NCBI RefSeq assembly: GCF_003855095.1
Contig: NZ_CP033972.1
Span: forward strand, 2,666,001 to 2,730,000
From: Gordonia insulae
Lineage (GTDB): Bacteria; Actinomycetota; Actinomycetes; Mycobacteriales; Mycobacteriaceae
Direction of reading: 5' to 3'
DNA: 64,000 nucleotides
Shown here: piece by piece, positions 51,412-60,311 of the stretch
How positions within the stretch are numbered: the stretch's first letter is position 1
Layout of the letters: each line of letters begins with the position of its first letter
Translations under genes and position numbers: made by a program
Notes under the pieces: generated by a model
Seen by the model: only the letters and a program-made list of their open reading frames with translations
Told to the model about the DNA's origin: nothing
Databases searched by the model: none

Positions 51412-51873
51412 ATGGCAACCGAATTGATCGAACTGCTGTCCACTGATGGTTGGCGAGACATGACCGTGGACCAGTCCTTCCCCGCGTACCTGTGGGCGGC
51501 GGGTGGGACCCTCCAGGACGCACCGGTCGACATGGAGAAGACGTTCGCCGGACAGATGTGGGTCGCGTCGAAGATCGACCCGGCATTCAATCTGAACGGC
51601 CTCCGGTGCGCGCCCGGGTTCGCGGTTCCGAGGCATCACCACAACGTCGACGAACTGATCATCGTGTTCGAAGGTGAGTTCCATGTCGCGTGGGGCGAGA
51701 ACGGCGAGGAGGGCAGCCGAACCGTAGGCCCGGGTGAGTTCTGGATCAGCCGAGCCGGCACGCCGTACCTGATGACCGCGGGACCCGAAGGGGTCACCTA
51801 CGTGGAAACCTGGCCGGAACCGATGTCGAAGCTCGAGACCTACTGGCACGACGCCGGGTGGGTTGCTCGCTGA
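51412..51873 (+). CDS. Cupin-domain protein, divergent paralogue
   Basis: A 153-residue cupin with the same motif 1 (Gly69, His75, His77, Glu81, Gly88 in PGFAVPRHHHNVDE) and the closing MSKLETYWHDAGW as its divergent neighbour. ATG 51412 is the first plausible start; the ribosome site is weak. The pair looks like a duplication followed by inversion, and the two proteins could form a heteromer or act on sister substrates. It converges with the crotonase gene at 51950. Confidence 0.78.
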   Translation: MATELIELLSTDGWRDMTVDQSFPAYLWAAGGTLQDAPVDMEKTFAGQMWVASKIDPAFNLNGLRCAPGFAVPRHHHNVDELIIVFEGEFHVAWGENGEEGSRTVGPGEFWISRAGTPYLMTAGPEGVTYVETWPEPMSKLETYWHDAGWVAR

Positions 51874-51949
51874 GCGGTGTGCGATGACCGATACCGAGCG
51901 AGCCTCCGCGACCGTCGGCGCAGCGTCGCGGAGGTTCGCCTCACCGCCC

Positions 51950-52738
51950 TCAGCTCGAAGCGTTCGAGAGGTTTCCGCGGCCGAACACCGGCTGTCGCTT
52001 CTCCAAGAAGGCCGCCTTTGCCTCGGCCGCATCCGGACCGCCGATGTTGTTGACCTGAGCGCTGGACTCGGCGCGCAGCGCTTGCTCGAGGCTTCCTCCT
52101 TCGACAGATGCGTCCAGAAGCCGTTTCGTCAGCGAGAGGGCACGCGCGGGTCCCGCGGCCAATCGTGTGGCCATCGTCGCGACATTCTCGTCGATCTCCT
52201 CAGGAGCCACTACCTTGGTCACCAACCCGAGATCGGCGGCCTCCCGCGCCGAGTAGATGTCGCCGAAGAACGCGATCTCCTTCGCCTTCTGCAGACCTAC
52301 CAACTTGGGCAGCAGCCAGGATCCGCCCGCGTCCAGCGACAATGCGCGACGCACGAAGATCTCCGAGAACCGTGCTCGATCGGTCGCCACCACGAGGTCA
52401 CAGCCCAGGGCCAGGTTCCACCCCGCTCCCACCGCGACGCCGTCGACCTTGGCGATGGTCGGGATCGTCAAGGCGTGCAACGCGCGTGCCGCTTCACTGA
52501 CATCGGCCATGAACGCGAGTTTGTCGTCGCCCTTCATACCGGCGAGATCAGACCCCGAGCAGAAGTCCCCGCCGTCGCCGGTGAGCACCATGACCCGGTC
52601 GGTACCCGCCCGCTCGATCGCGAGAAAGGTATCCGCCAATTCGTGCCACATCGGCACGTCGATGGCATTCTTCTTCTCCGGGCGCGACATGACCACCGTC
52701 ACGACACCATCGTTTCGCTCGACTCGCAGCGAGTCCAT
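51950..52738 (-). CDS. Enoyl-CoA hydratase/isomerase (crotonase) family
   Basis: A 262-residue crotonase from ATG 52738. Oxyanion-hole regions are KNAIDVPMW and GDFCSGSDLAGM. The glycine turn GAGWNLALGCD has no catalytic Glu, while RFSEIFVRRALSLDAGGSWLLP retains an acidic residue (SLD) in the position used by delta3-delta2 isomerases and dienoyl-CoA isomerases. Isomerase or ring-processing activity is therefore more likely than simple hydration. It is divergent from the acyl-CoA dehydrogenase-like operon with a near-perfect palindrome between them. Confidence 0.87.
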   Translation of the reverse strand: MDSLRVERNDGVVTVVMSRPEKKNAIDVPMWHELADTFLAIERAGTDRVMVLTGDGGDFCSGSDLAGMKGDDKLAFMADVSEAARALHALTIPTIAKVDGVAVGAGWNLALGCDLVVATDRARFSEIFVRRALSLDAGGSWLLPKLVGLQKAKEIAFFGDIYSAREAADLGLVTKVVAPEEIDENVATMATRLAAGPARALSLTKRLLDASVEGGSLEQALRAESSAQVNNIGGPDAAEAKAAFLEKRQPVFGRGNLSNASS

Positions 52739-52821
52739 CGGCGTTGTTCCCCAATCATTTCGAAGCTCACGATGAGCGGCACCTTCACGACCGCGCCGCG
52801 GACACCTAGACCGCAAGATAG

Positions 52822-52843
52822 TTGACGTGGTTAACTACGTCAA
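52822..52843. promoter_or_regulatory. Near-perfect 22-bp palindrome, type B operator
   Basis: TTGACGTGGTTAACTACGTC plus AA is a 22-bp palindrome broken only by one central G/A-type pair. Its core ACGTGGTTAACTACGT matches ACATAGTTAACTATGT at 13 of 16 positions. It lies 25 bp from the start at 52868 and 84 bp from the divergent crotonase start. Confidence 0.6.
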
Positions 52844-52867
52844 TCGTTTCGATCCGCAAGGAGTGTC

Positions 52868-53923
52868 ATGGATTTCGCCCTGAGCGAGGAGCAGACAGCT
52901 CTCGCCGACGCCGAACAAGGCTGGTTGGTCAAGAACGATCCACTGCTCTATCGCCGCCCGACGATCGATGACGGCCAGGCACGGATCTCACCGAAGGCGC
53001 TCGCTCACGTCGCCGAATCCGGACTCCTCGGTCTGCTGACCGCCGAGATGGGAGGCTGTCACGTCGACCTGCTCGTGCTCTGCGAGGAGCACGGGCGCGC
53101 GGGCAGCGCGGTACCGGTCGCCGAACTCGCCACCACCTGCGAGATCCTCGAACGCATTGACCACCACGAACTCTCCGAGGCCGCTTCTGGTGAGACGCTG
53201 ACCCTACCGGTGCTCGATTCGCTCACCTCCCCGTCGCTGTCCGCGCAGATCGACGGGACCCGGCTCCGGCTGCGCGGGACGACTGCGCCCGCCACCGGAT
53301 TACCGGATGCAGCTCAACTCCTCGTGGTGGCGACAACCCAGGACGACGTGGACGTCGCCGTTGTGGTCCCGGTCGAATCCACCTCGATTCGAGCTCTCGA
53401 CACGCTCGACCTGACCAGGGCATGGTCGGTCGTCGACATCGACCTGGACCTCGACGCGACGGCCTGGTCACCCGCGCCGGCCGGGACCGTGGCGCGCCTG
53501 CGTGATCAACTCGCCACCTACCGTGCCGTCGATGCGCTGGGAGCAGCCGCACGGCTCCTCGACCAGACCGTCGACTACGCCGGTCAGCGAACGCAATTCG
53601 ATCGCGTGATCGGGAGTTTCCAAGCGATCAAACATCATTGCGCCGACATGGCGCTCGCGGTCGAGGCGTCGCGCGCCGCCCTGTGGGCTGCCGCAGTGTC
53701 TCTCGACGGCTCTGACACGCAGGCACGCACCCGTGCCGTCGCCGCAGGCGCGGCCTTCGCCGGAGAAGCCACCCGGACGATCGCCCAAACCGCGCTTCAG
53801 GTCCACGGCGGGATCGGCTTCACCTGGGAACACGATGTCCATCTGTTCCTCCGCCGGATCAAGGTGGACGAACTCCTCGACGGGTCCGTCAGCCACCACC
53901 GCCGCCGTTTGGTCTCCGCATGA
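52868..53923 (+). CDS. Short acyl-CoA dehydrogenase-like subunit (FadE28/ChsE2-type)
   Basis: A 351-residue acyl-CoA dehydrogenase homologue, shorter than the usual 380-400. It starts MDFALSEEQTALADAEQGWL and retains YAGQRTQFDRVIGSFQAIKH and LQVHGGIGFTWEHDVHLFLR, but the middle beta domain is reduced and the usual catalytic Glu region ends as DELLDGSVSHH. Such short subunits in actinobacteria pair with a full-length partner to make an alpha2beta2 dehydrogenase, as in the cholesterol side-chain enzymes. A fitting partner is encoded at 60312. It leads a four-gene operon with overlapping reading frames. Confidence 0.85.
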   Translation: MDFALSEEQTALADAEQGWLVKNDPLLYRRPTIDDGQARISPKALAHVAESGLLGLLTAEMGGCHVDLLVLCEEHGRAGSAVPVAELATTCEILERIDHHELSEAASGETLTLPVLDSLTSPSLSAQIDGTRLRLRGTTAPATGLPDAAQLLVVATTQDDVDVAVVVPVESTSIRALDTLDLTRAWSVVDIDLDLDATAWSPAPAGTVARLRDQLATYRAVDALGAAARLLDQTVDYAGQRTQFDRVIGSFQAIKHHCADMALAVEASRAALWAAAVSLDGSDTQARTRAVAAGAAFAGEATRTIAQTALQVHGGIGFTWEHDVHLFLRRIKVDELLDGSVSHHRRRLVSA

Positions 53924-54819
53924 GGATCGGGTTCATCGGCGCAGGCAGAATGGGCGCACCCACTGTCGAACGGTTGATCGCGGCGGGCCATGGGGTCACG
54001 GTTCTCACTCGGCGCCCGGAAGCCTTGGCTGCCGCGCAGTCCAAGGGGTGGGTCACCGCCGACACGATCGGCGAGACCGTTCAGGATGCCGACGTCGTCA
54101 TCAGCATGGTGCTGAACGACGAGCAGGTTCAGGATGCGATGCTCGGCGCCGACGGTGCGCTCGCCGCAATGAAGACCGGAGCGGCACTCGTCGCGCACAC
54201 CACCTGCGACCCCGACACTGTTGTTCTGCTGGCCGACTCCGGTGCGGCGCGCGGGGTGCATGTCGTGGACGCCGCGGTCTCCGGTGGCCCCCGGGATATC
54301 GAAGAGGGGCAACTCACTCTCTGGGTCGGTGGCGACGCCGCTGTACTCGATACCGTGCGGCCGGCATTGGCGGCCTACGCGTCGCCGGTGCTCCACGTCG
54401 GGTCGGTGGGTGACGGCCAACGGGTCAAGCTGGTCAACAATGCACTCTTCGTGGCACAGGTCGGTCTGGCCGTCGACGCGGTTCGACTCGCCGATGCCGT
54501 CGGTATCAGCGAGTCCGACATCCTGTCGGCCGTCCAGCACGGCAGCGGGGACAGCCGCGCCCTCAACAGCGTCGCCTGGATCGGCGTGGAGCACATCGGT
54601 AGCCGACTGGCCGAGCTGATGAGCAAAGACGTCGCGGTGGTCCGTCAGATCGCCGAGCGCTCCGGCACAGATCTCGGCCTCCTCGGAGAGGTGCTCTCCT
54701 CAGATCTTGTCGAGGATCAGATCCTCTGTGCCGGTGGCATTCCCGACCGAGCACTTGCCGGCTCCAGCGCACGGACACCGGATTCGATGAAACGACCAGC
54801 CGCAACGGAGAGACGATGA
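53920..54819 (+). CDS. NAD(P)-dependent beta-hydroxyacid dehydrogenase (3-hydroxyisobutyrate dehydrogenase family)
   Basis: A 299-residue dehydrogenase with Rossmann motif GFIGAGRMGAPTVERL, substrate loop Ser121 (AAVSGGPRDIEEG) and catalytic Lys170 (RVKLVNNALF), the normal family set. Its last 20 or so residues are Ser/Arg-rich and not conserved. The start overlaps the preceding acyl-CoA dehydrogenase-like stop, and its stop overlaps the first TIM-barrel gene. It is more canonical than its paralogue at 20872. The mixture of an acyl-CoA dehydrogenase, a hydroxyacid dehydrogenase and isomerase-like barrels in one operon does not match a textbook pathway. Confidence 0.88.
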   Translation: MRIGFIGAGRMGAPTVERLIAAGHGVTVLTRRPEALAAAQSKGWVTADTIGETVQDADVVISMVLNDEQVQDAMLGADGALAAMKTGAALVAHTTCDPDTVVLLADSGAARGVHVVDAAVSGGPRDIEEGQLTLWVGGDAAVLDTVRPALAAYASPVLHVGSVGDGQRVKLVNNALFVAQVGLAVDAVRLADAVGISESDILSAVQHGSGDSRALNSVAWIGVEHIGSRLAELMSKDVAVVRQIAERSGTDLGLLGEVLSSDLVEDQILCAGGIPDRALAGSSARTPDSMKRPAATERR

Positions 54820-55658
54820 GCGAACTCGGGATCGAATACCAGACCGTGCTGGGCCTGCCGCCCGTGGAATTCGTCCACCTCGCCGCCGACCTCGACTGCC
54901 ACCACATCTCCATGAAGGTCACCGGCGGCGGCATCTACCACCACCCCGCCTTCTCCATGCTCGACGACACCGCCCTGCGGCAACAGTTCATTGCGGCGCT
55001 GCGAGACCGGGATGTCACGATCTCCCTGGGCGAGGGTTTCGTCGTCCGCCCCGCATACGAATTGCGTGACGAAGCAGCGGCACTCGACGTCATGGCGGAG
55101 TTGGGTGTGACCCGCGTGAACACCGTGACGATGGATCCGGATCTGCCACGCAGTTTTGATCAGTTCGCCATCTTTACCGAGATGGCGTCCGACCGCGGGA
55201 TGACCACGACGATGGAGTTCGCGAAGTCATTGACCGTGACGGACCTGCCAACCGCTTTGCAGGCCGTCGCTCATGTCGGTCGCCCGGATTTCGCATTGCT
55301 CGTCGACACCATGCACGCTGCGCGCTCCGGCAACGGTCCCGATGATCTGTTGATGCTCGAACCCGAGTGGGTCGGGTACATCCAACTCAGCGACGACACA
55401 CTTGCACAACGCAATCCGGTCTATCGGGACGACTCGAGCGACCGCCGGGTTCCCGGCGCGGGCGAAATGCCCCTGGTGGAGATGATCGCTGCGCTGCCCC
55501 CGGTCCCGGTCATCGGCGTCGAGGCACCGATGCGCTCGCTGCTCGCAGCGGATACGCCGGTGTCCGAGTGTGCCCGCCAAGCGGTCGCCGGCGCGCGGGA
55601 GGTCTTACAGGCCGCCGACGAACTCCGGGAGACCCGCGCACGCGGTTGCCACCGCTGA
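54816..55658 (+). CDS. Sugar phosphate isomerase/epimerase-like TIM barrel protein
   Basis: A 280-residue xylose-isomerase-like barrel. Possible metal ligands in order are Glu in TTTMEFAKS, Asp-x2-His in ALLVDTMHAARS, YIQLSD and Glu in VIGVEAPMRS. A conserved GAGEMPL turn near residue 218 matches the barrel-closing loop of the family. It is overlapped at the start by the dehydrogenase gene and is followed by a second TIM barrel that is only distantly similar. Substrate unknown. The two adjacent barrels may act in sequence on a keto/hydroxy acid or cyclic polyol. Confidence 0.8.
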   Translation: MSELGIEYQTVLGLPPVEFVHLAADLDCHHISMKVTGGGIYHHPAFSMLDDTALRQQFIAALRDRDVTISLGEGFVVRPAYELRDEAAALDVMAELGVTRVNTVTMDPDLPRSFDQFAIFTEMASDRGMTTTMEFAKSLTVTDLPTALQAVAHVGRPDFALLVDTMHAARSGNGPDDLLMLEPEWVGYIQLSDDTLAQRNPVYRDDSSDRRVPGAGEMPLVEMIAALPPVPVIGVEAPMRSLLAADTPVSECARQAVAGAREVLQAADELRETRARGCHR

Positions 55659-55703
55659 CCATCGAACGCAGGCGAACAACACCACCAGTTCAGGAGGCCG
55701 GAC

Positions 55704-56552
55704 ATGAACAACGAAGCGCCAGTGACCCGTACCGCGGTGGACCGGCCGCATCCGCGCGTATCGGTGAGCGGACTGTGCTTCCCGACGGCGACCGCAATCG
55801 AGTCGATCGAGGCGGTCGCCCGGCTGGGTGCATCGACCACATCCCTCACGTCCGGGAAGATCCTCGACAGCGGTGCGGGCCTGGTGGCCGAGGCCGGCCG
55901 TCGACACGGTGTCCGTATCGGCACCACCACGGCCCTACTGCGATTCGACCTCACGCCGGGCGCCGACATCGACGATCAACTCGCCCGCGCACGCACCGAC
56001 ATCGACCAGGCCGTGACCGTCGGCGCAAGCACGGTGTACACCCTGACCGGACGACGCGTGTTGCCCGACTGGGATGCGAACGTCTCCGCATATGCCGACG
56101 CGGCCGTCGGCGTGATCGACTACGCCACCAGCAAGGGCATCCGGGTTGCCGTCGAGCCCACGAACTGGCTCTACGCCGACCTCAATTTCGTCCACAGCTT
56201 CCACGACGCGCTTCTGCTGGGCGCCCGGACCGGAATCGGGGTGTGTCTGGACCTCTTCCACGTCTGGACCGAGGCCGAGCTGCTCGAGGACATCCGCAAG
56301 AACATCGAACACATCTCGCATGTCCAAATCAGCGACATGACGCCGGGCATTCGCGCCCTGCCGTGCCGAGATGTCCCGGGTGGCGGCGATATTCCACTTC
56401 GGCACATCGTGGCCGAGATCCTCGACGCCGGATACGAGGGCGTCTTCGATCTGGAACTCAGCGGTCCGAACATCGACGTTGCCGGACATACCGAGGCGGC
56501 GACGACCGCTGTCGCCTGGCTCAGCGAGGTTCTGTCCGAACTCGGTGCCTGA
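55704..56552 (+). CDS. Sugar phosphate isomerase/epimerase-like TIM barrel protein
   Basis: A 282-residue barrel with the same metal-site order as the protein at 19034: Glu in AVEPTNWLYADL, CLDLFHVWTEAE, HVQISDMT, DVPGGGDIPL and Glu in GVFDLELSGP. The two share the CLDxxHVW and FDLE(L/I).GP elements and the opening VS(V/L)S(G/A)LC, so they are paralogues. It closes the operon starting at 52868 and ends before a bidirectional terminator. The role is unassigned, with an isomerase, epimerase or dehydratase of a cyclic or sugar-like intermediate being possible. Confidence 0.82.
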   Translation: MNNEAPVTRTAVDRPHPRVSVSGLCFPTATAIESIEAVARLGASTTSLTSGKILDSGAGLVAEAGRRHGVRIGTTTALLRFDLTPGADIDDQLARARTDIDQAVTVGASTVYTLTGRRVLPDWDANVSAYADAAVGVIDYATSKGIRVAVEPTNWLYADLNFVHSFHDALLLGARTGIGVCLDLFHVWTEAELLEDIRKNIEHISHVQISDMTPGIRALPCRDVPGGGDIPLRHIVAEILDAGYEGVFDLELSGPNIDVAGHTEAATTAVAWLSEVLSELGA

Positions 56553-56563
56553 CCGAAATGATG

Positions 56564-56602
56564 CGGTCCGGGTAGCGGGATGAAACACCGCGACCCGGAC
56601 CG
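56564..56602. terminator. Bidirectional terminator
   Basis: CGGTCCGGGTAGCGG and CCGCGACCCGGACCG pair at 14 of 15 positions around an AT-rich loop, between convergent genes ending at 56552 and 56627. Confidence 0.7.
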
Positions 56603-56626
56603 AGATCGTCAGCCTGAGCGTCCGGC

Positions 56627-57424
56627 TCAGCGCGCCTGCCAGACCGGCTGACGCTTCTCCGCGAACGCGCGCGGCCCCTCCTTGGCGTCTTCGCTCGTTG
56701 CCAGCAGGTCCCATTCCGCCCGGGACAGATCCCACCGATCGGCCTCGGCGACATGCACGCCGTCCACCACGCCATAGGCGACACGCTTGCTCGCCTGTAC
56801 CGACAGCGGCGCATTGACCGCCACCCGCGCAGCGAGGTCGATCGCGGCTTCGAGGACCTTGCCTTCCGGGACAACCTGGTTGATCAGACCGACATCGAGT
56901 GCCCGAGCCGCGGAGATGGGGTCGCCGGTGAAGATCATTTCCATCGCGAGACGCTGTGGCATCTGAGCCGGGAGGCGGAACACACCACCCGCCCCTGCGA
57001 TCAGTCCTCGTTTGACCTCGGGCAGGCCGAACGTGGCATTCTCCGCCGCAACGATCAGATCGGCAGCCATCGCGAGCTCGGTGCCGCCGCCGAGTGCAGT
57101 ACCGTTCACTGCGGCAATCGTGGGCTTGTCGGTGTACTTGTTCACGAAGCCGGCGAAACCCCAGTCCTTGTGCTCCGGAGCGTAAACCGATTCGCCGCGC
57201 GAGATCGCCTTGAGATCCGCCCCGGCGCAGAACGACTTGTCGCCGGCGCCGGTCAGGACGATCGCCCGCACTTCCGGGTCGGCGGCGGCCTCGTCGAGTG
57301 CTCCGCCGATGCCCGCACTCACCGCCGAGTTCACCGCGTTGCGCGCGGCCGGACGATTGATCGTGATCAGCATGATGTTGCCCGTGCGCTCGACGAGCAC
57401 TGCCGATTCGTTCGTTGTCGTCAT
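56627..57424 (-). CDS. Enoyl-CoA hydratase (crotonase)
   Basis: A 265-residue hydratase from ATG 57424. Both catalytic glutamates are in place (ALGGGTELAMAAD, FGLPEVKRGLIAGAGG), and the oxyanion segments are RNAVNSA and KSFCAGADLKAI. It is the last gene of the leftward block after ligase 58668 and thiolase 57468, so hydration and thiolysis are co-encoded. It has a strong internal resemblance to the crotonase at 31849. Confidence 0.93.
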   Translation of the reverse strand: MTTTNESAVLVERTGNIMLITINRPAARNAVNSAVSAGIGGALDEAAADPEVRAIVLTGAGDKSFCAGADLKAISRGESVYAPEHKDWGFAGFVNKYTDKPTIAAVNGTALGGGTELAMAADLIVAAENATFGLPEVKRGLIAGAGGVFRLPAQMPQRLAMEMIFTGDPISAARALDVGLINQVVPEGKVLEAAIDLAARVAVNAPLSVQASKRVAYGVVDGVHVAEADRWDLSRAEWDLLATSEDAKEGPRAFAEKRQPVWQAR

Positions 57425-57467
57425 CGTTTGTCCCACTTCCTCTTCGATTCGCACGTCATCGGATCGA

Positions 57468-58622
57468 TCAGCCGGCATCGACGAGTTCGAGAATGGTCGC
57501 GTTGGCCTGTCCGCCGCCCTCGCACATCGTCTGCAGTCCGTAGCGCAGGCCGTTGGCACGCATGTGATGGATCATGTCGGTGAGGATTCGCCCACCGGAC
57601 CCGCCGAGCGGATGCCCCAGCGCGATCGCACCGCCGTTGGGGTTGACCTTTGCCGGGTCGGCACCGATGTCCTTGAGCCACGCGAGGGGGACGCTGGCGA
57701 ACGCCTCGTTCACCTCGAACACACCGATGTCCTCGAGAGACAGGCCCGACTTGTCGAGCACCTTCTTGGTGGCCGGGATCGGCGCGGTCAGCATCGTGAC
57801 CGGATCATCGCCCACCACCGTGAGCGAGTGGATCCTGGCAATGGGACGCACGCCGTGTCGGGCGGCGGCCTGTTCGCTCATGATGAGCAGTGCGGACGCA
57901 CCGTCGGAGATCTGGGAGGCGTTGCCCGCGTGAATGACACCGTCCTCCTTGAACACGGTCTTGAGCTTCGCGAGCGACTCCTGCGAGCTGCCCCGACGGA
58001 TACCCTCGTCGCGGGTGATCACCTCACCGTCCGGTGTCTTGACCGGAACGATCTGCAGGTCGAAGAACCCGGCGTCCTGTGCGGCGGCCGCACGCTCGTG
58101 TGACTGCACCGCAAAGGCGTCCAGTTCTGAGCGGGAGAGCCCCCAGCGCTCGGCGATCATCTCCGCGCCGATGCCCTGATTGGGCTTGACCCCGTCGTAA
58201 CGCTCCATGTAGGCCGGGCTGTACGGCGAGCCGGGGAACGTGGCGCCCGACCCCATCGGCACCCGCGACATGGACTCCACGCCTCCCGCGATGACGACGT
58301 CGTAGTGTCCGGCCTCCACGCTGGCGACGGCGAAGTTCAGGGCCTGTTGCGACGACCCGCACTGGCGGTCCACGGTGACACCGGGAACCGTCTCGGGCCA
58401 TCCGGCCGCGATCACGGCGTTGCGTGCGATGTCGTTGGCCTGATCGCCGACCTGCTGAACACATCCCCAGATCACGTCCTCCACAACCGACGGGTCGATC
58501 CCGGCGCGCTCGACGACGGCGTTGAGGACGACAGCGGACAGGTCGGCGGGGTGAACCGTCGACAGGCCGCCGTTACGCTTGCCGACGGGTGTGCGGACTG
58601 CTTCCACGATGACCGCGGTCAT
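57468..58622 (-). CDS. Acetyl-CoA acetyltransferase (degradative thiolase)
   Basis: A 384-residue thiolase with the complete active site: Cys88 (DRQCGSSQQA), His337 (ALGHPLGGSG) and Cys367 (MCEGGGQANA). It is a paralogue of the thiolase at 26418 and sits between the acyl-CoA ligase (58668) and a crotonase (56627) on one transcript. It probably releases acetyl- or propionyl-CoA from a 3-oxoacyl-CoA in the final steps of side-chain or ring-remnant degradation. Confidence 0.95.
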   Translation of the reverse strand: MTAVIVEAVRTPVGKRNGGLSTVHPADLSAVVLNAVVERAGIDPSVVEDVIWGCVQQVGDQANDIARNAVIAAGWPETVPGVTVDRQCGSSQQALNFAVASVEAGHYDVVIAGGVESMSRVPMGSGATFPGSPYSPAYMERYDGVKPNQGIGAEMIAERWGLSRSELDAFAVQSHERAAAAQDAGFFDLQIVPVKTPDGEVITRDEGIRRGSSQESLAKLKTVFKEDGVIHAGNASQISDGASALLIMSEQAAARHGVRPIARIHSLTVVGDDPVTMLTAPIPATKKVLDKSGLSLEDIGVFEVNEAFASVPLAWLKDIGADPAKVNPNGGAIALGHPLGGSGGRILTDMIHHMRANGLRYGLQTMCEGGGQANATILELVDAG

Positions 58623-58667
58623 GATGTGCTCCTTGATGTTTCGGGGTGAATGTGCGCGCGGATCGGC

Positions 58668-60182
58668 TCAGACCCGCGCGGCGTCGAGATCTGCGACGAC
58701 CTCGAGCAGTCGACGCCTGTCGACCTTGAGTGACACGCCGCGCGGAAGTTGATCGACAGTGTGGACGACAACCGGGACCTCGTAGGCGGTCAGTTGGCCA
58801 CGCACGAATGTCTTGAGGTCGTCCTCGGTGGGCGGCGCAGCCCCGTCGACGAGTTCGACGACAGCCACCGGCACCTGACCGAGCCGCTCGTCGGCCCGAC
58901 CGAACACGCAGGCGTCGAGCACGGCGGGGTGCGCGCGCAGCGCGTCGGACACGATCTCCGGGTGGACCTTGAATCCACCACGCACGATCGCGTCGTCGGC
59001 GCGGCCGTCGATATAGAGAAAGCCGTCGGCGTCGAGATGCGCGAGGTCACTGGTGCGCAACCAGCCATCGGCACCCGAGCCGGTCTGGCCGGCGCGCACC
59101 TCGAGGCGACCCGTTTCACCCGTCGCGAGCACCGTGCCGTCGTCGCCGACGGTGCGCAGGTCGACGCCGGGAAAGGGGCGGCCCACGCTGCGGCGCTTGG
59201 TCGACCACCACTGCGCGTGCAGCGGTTTGGTCCATCCGGCGACCGCACCGGAGAACTCGGTGGCTCCGTAGACGATCAACACGGGGATCTGATACTTGCC
59301 GATGAACTCGTCGGCGAGATCCGGGCTGACGAACGCGGTACCCGCGGTGACGGCCCGCAGGCTCGCCAGTTTCTCGGCCGGCACGTCGGCACTGAGCACC
59401 GAACGCATCGCTGCGGGCGGCAGGCTCGCGATGCGCGGCTTGTGCTCGGACACCGCCCCCACCCAACCGTCCACGGTGAATCGCGGCAGCAGGACGAAGG
59501 GGCGCGCCTCGGTGAGTGCCTGCAGGACGGCCCACATGCCGCCGATGTGCACCAGCGCCAGAACAACCAGTGATACACGGCCGGTGAGAGGTTCACGCTC
59601 GCGACCTGCCGCGCCGGTGTGGCTGTGGACCGCGGACATCGCCGCGTCGAGTTGGCGCCAGGTGAGCGGAACGCGCTTGGGCGGACCGGTGGTACCCGAG
59701 GTGAACATCTCGACCGCGACCGGATCCCGTTGGTCGACGACGTCGACGAAGCTGACACGCGGGCCGCCGCACCGCTGTTCGACGCGGTCACCGTCCACGG
59801 CGAAGCCGAGAACTCCGGACTCATACGCAGCATCCGCGAATTCGTCCTCCTCCCAGAGTGACGACGGGGCGAGGACGACCTGCGGGTCGGAGTTGCGCAG
59901 GTCGCTCGCGATCCGGGCGGCGGGCTGCATCGGGTTGAGGGTGACGATCGTGCGCCCCTTGCCCAGGATCGCCACCAGCGCCGCGATCGACTCGACCCGA
60001 TTCGCGAGCACCACGCCGATCCGGGAACCCTCTCTGCAGCCGACCCGGACGAGGGCCTCGTCGATGCGTTCGACGAGGTCGCGGACATCCCCCCACGTGG
60101 ACCACTGTCCCTCGTGCTGAACCATGTCCGCACTGTCGGGGGCCGACCACAGCGCGCCGATCCCGTCTCTGATTCCGGCCAC
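58668..60182 (-). CDS. AMP-dependent acyl-CoA ligase (long/medium-chain FadD-like)
   Basis: A 504-residue ANL ligase from GTG 60182, with GGAGG six bases upstream; a longer Arg-rich frame is not convincing. Motifs: P-loop VEMFTSGTTGPPKRVPLTW, VIYGATEFSG-type A5 region (LIVYGATEFSGAVAG), DGWLRTSDLAHLDADGFLYI and the C-terminal Lys in GVSLKVDRRRLLE. The SDLAHLD form (Ser where Gly is common) is slightly unusual. It begins the leftward ligase-thiolase-crotonase unit, with a perfect 16-bp palindrome 71 bp upstream. Confidence 0.9.
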   Translation of the reverse strand: MAGIRDGIGALWSAPDSADMVQHEGQWSTWGDVRDLVERIDEALVRVGCREGSRIGVVLANRVESIAALVAILGKGRTIVTLNPMQPAARIASDLRNSDPQVVLAPSSLWEEDEFADAAYESGVLGFAVDGDRVEQRCGGPRVSFVDVVDQRDPVAVEMFTSGTTGPPKRVPLTWRQLDAAMSAVHSHTGAAGREREPLTGRVSLVVLALVHIGGMWAVLQALTEARPFVLLPRFTVDGWVGAVSEHKPRIASLPPAAMRSVLSADVPAEKLASLRAVTAGTAFVSPDLADEFIGKYQIPVLIVYGATEFSGAVAGWTKPLHAQWWSTKRRSVGRPFPGVDLRTVGDDGTVLATGETGRLEVRAGQTGSGADGWLRTSDLAHLDADGFLYIDGRADDAIVRGGFKVHPEIVSDALRAHPAVLDACVFGRADERLGQVPVAVVELVDGAAPPTEDDLKTFVRGQLTAYEVPVVVHTVDQLPRGVSLKVDRRRLLEVVADLDAARV

Positions 60183-60253
60183 TGACCGCCTCCGGTTCCG
60201 CCTAGGGCGAGAGTCTGATCGCGTCGTTTGACGCATTGGAATGAACGTAGATC

Positions 60254-60269
60254 ACATAGTTAACTATGT
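60254..60269. promoter_or_regulatory. Perfect palindromic operator, type B
   Basis: ACATAGTTAACTATGT, a perfect 16-bp palindrome 71 bp before the ligase start at 60182. It is the reference for related sites at 18945, 21709 and 52822, and shares its centre with the type A sites. Confidence 0.65.
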
Positions 60270-60311
60270 CCACTCCTCGTTCCGCAGAATGAGAAGTCGT
60301 CGCCACGCAGG

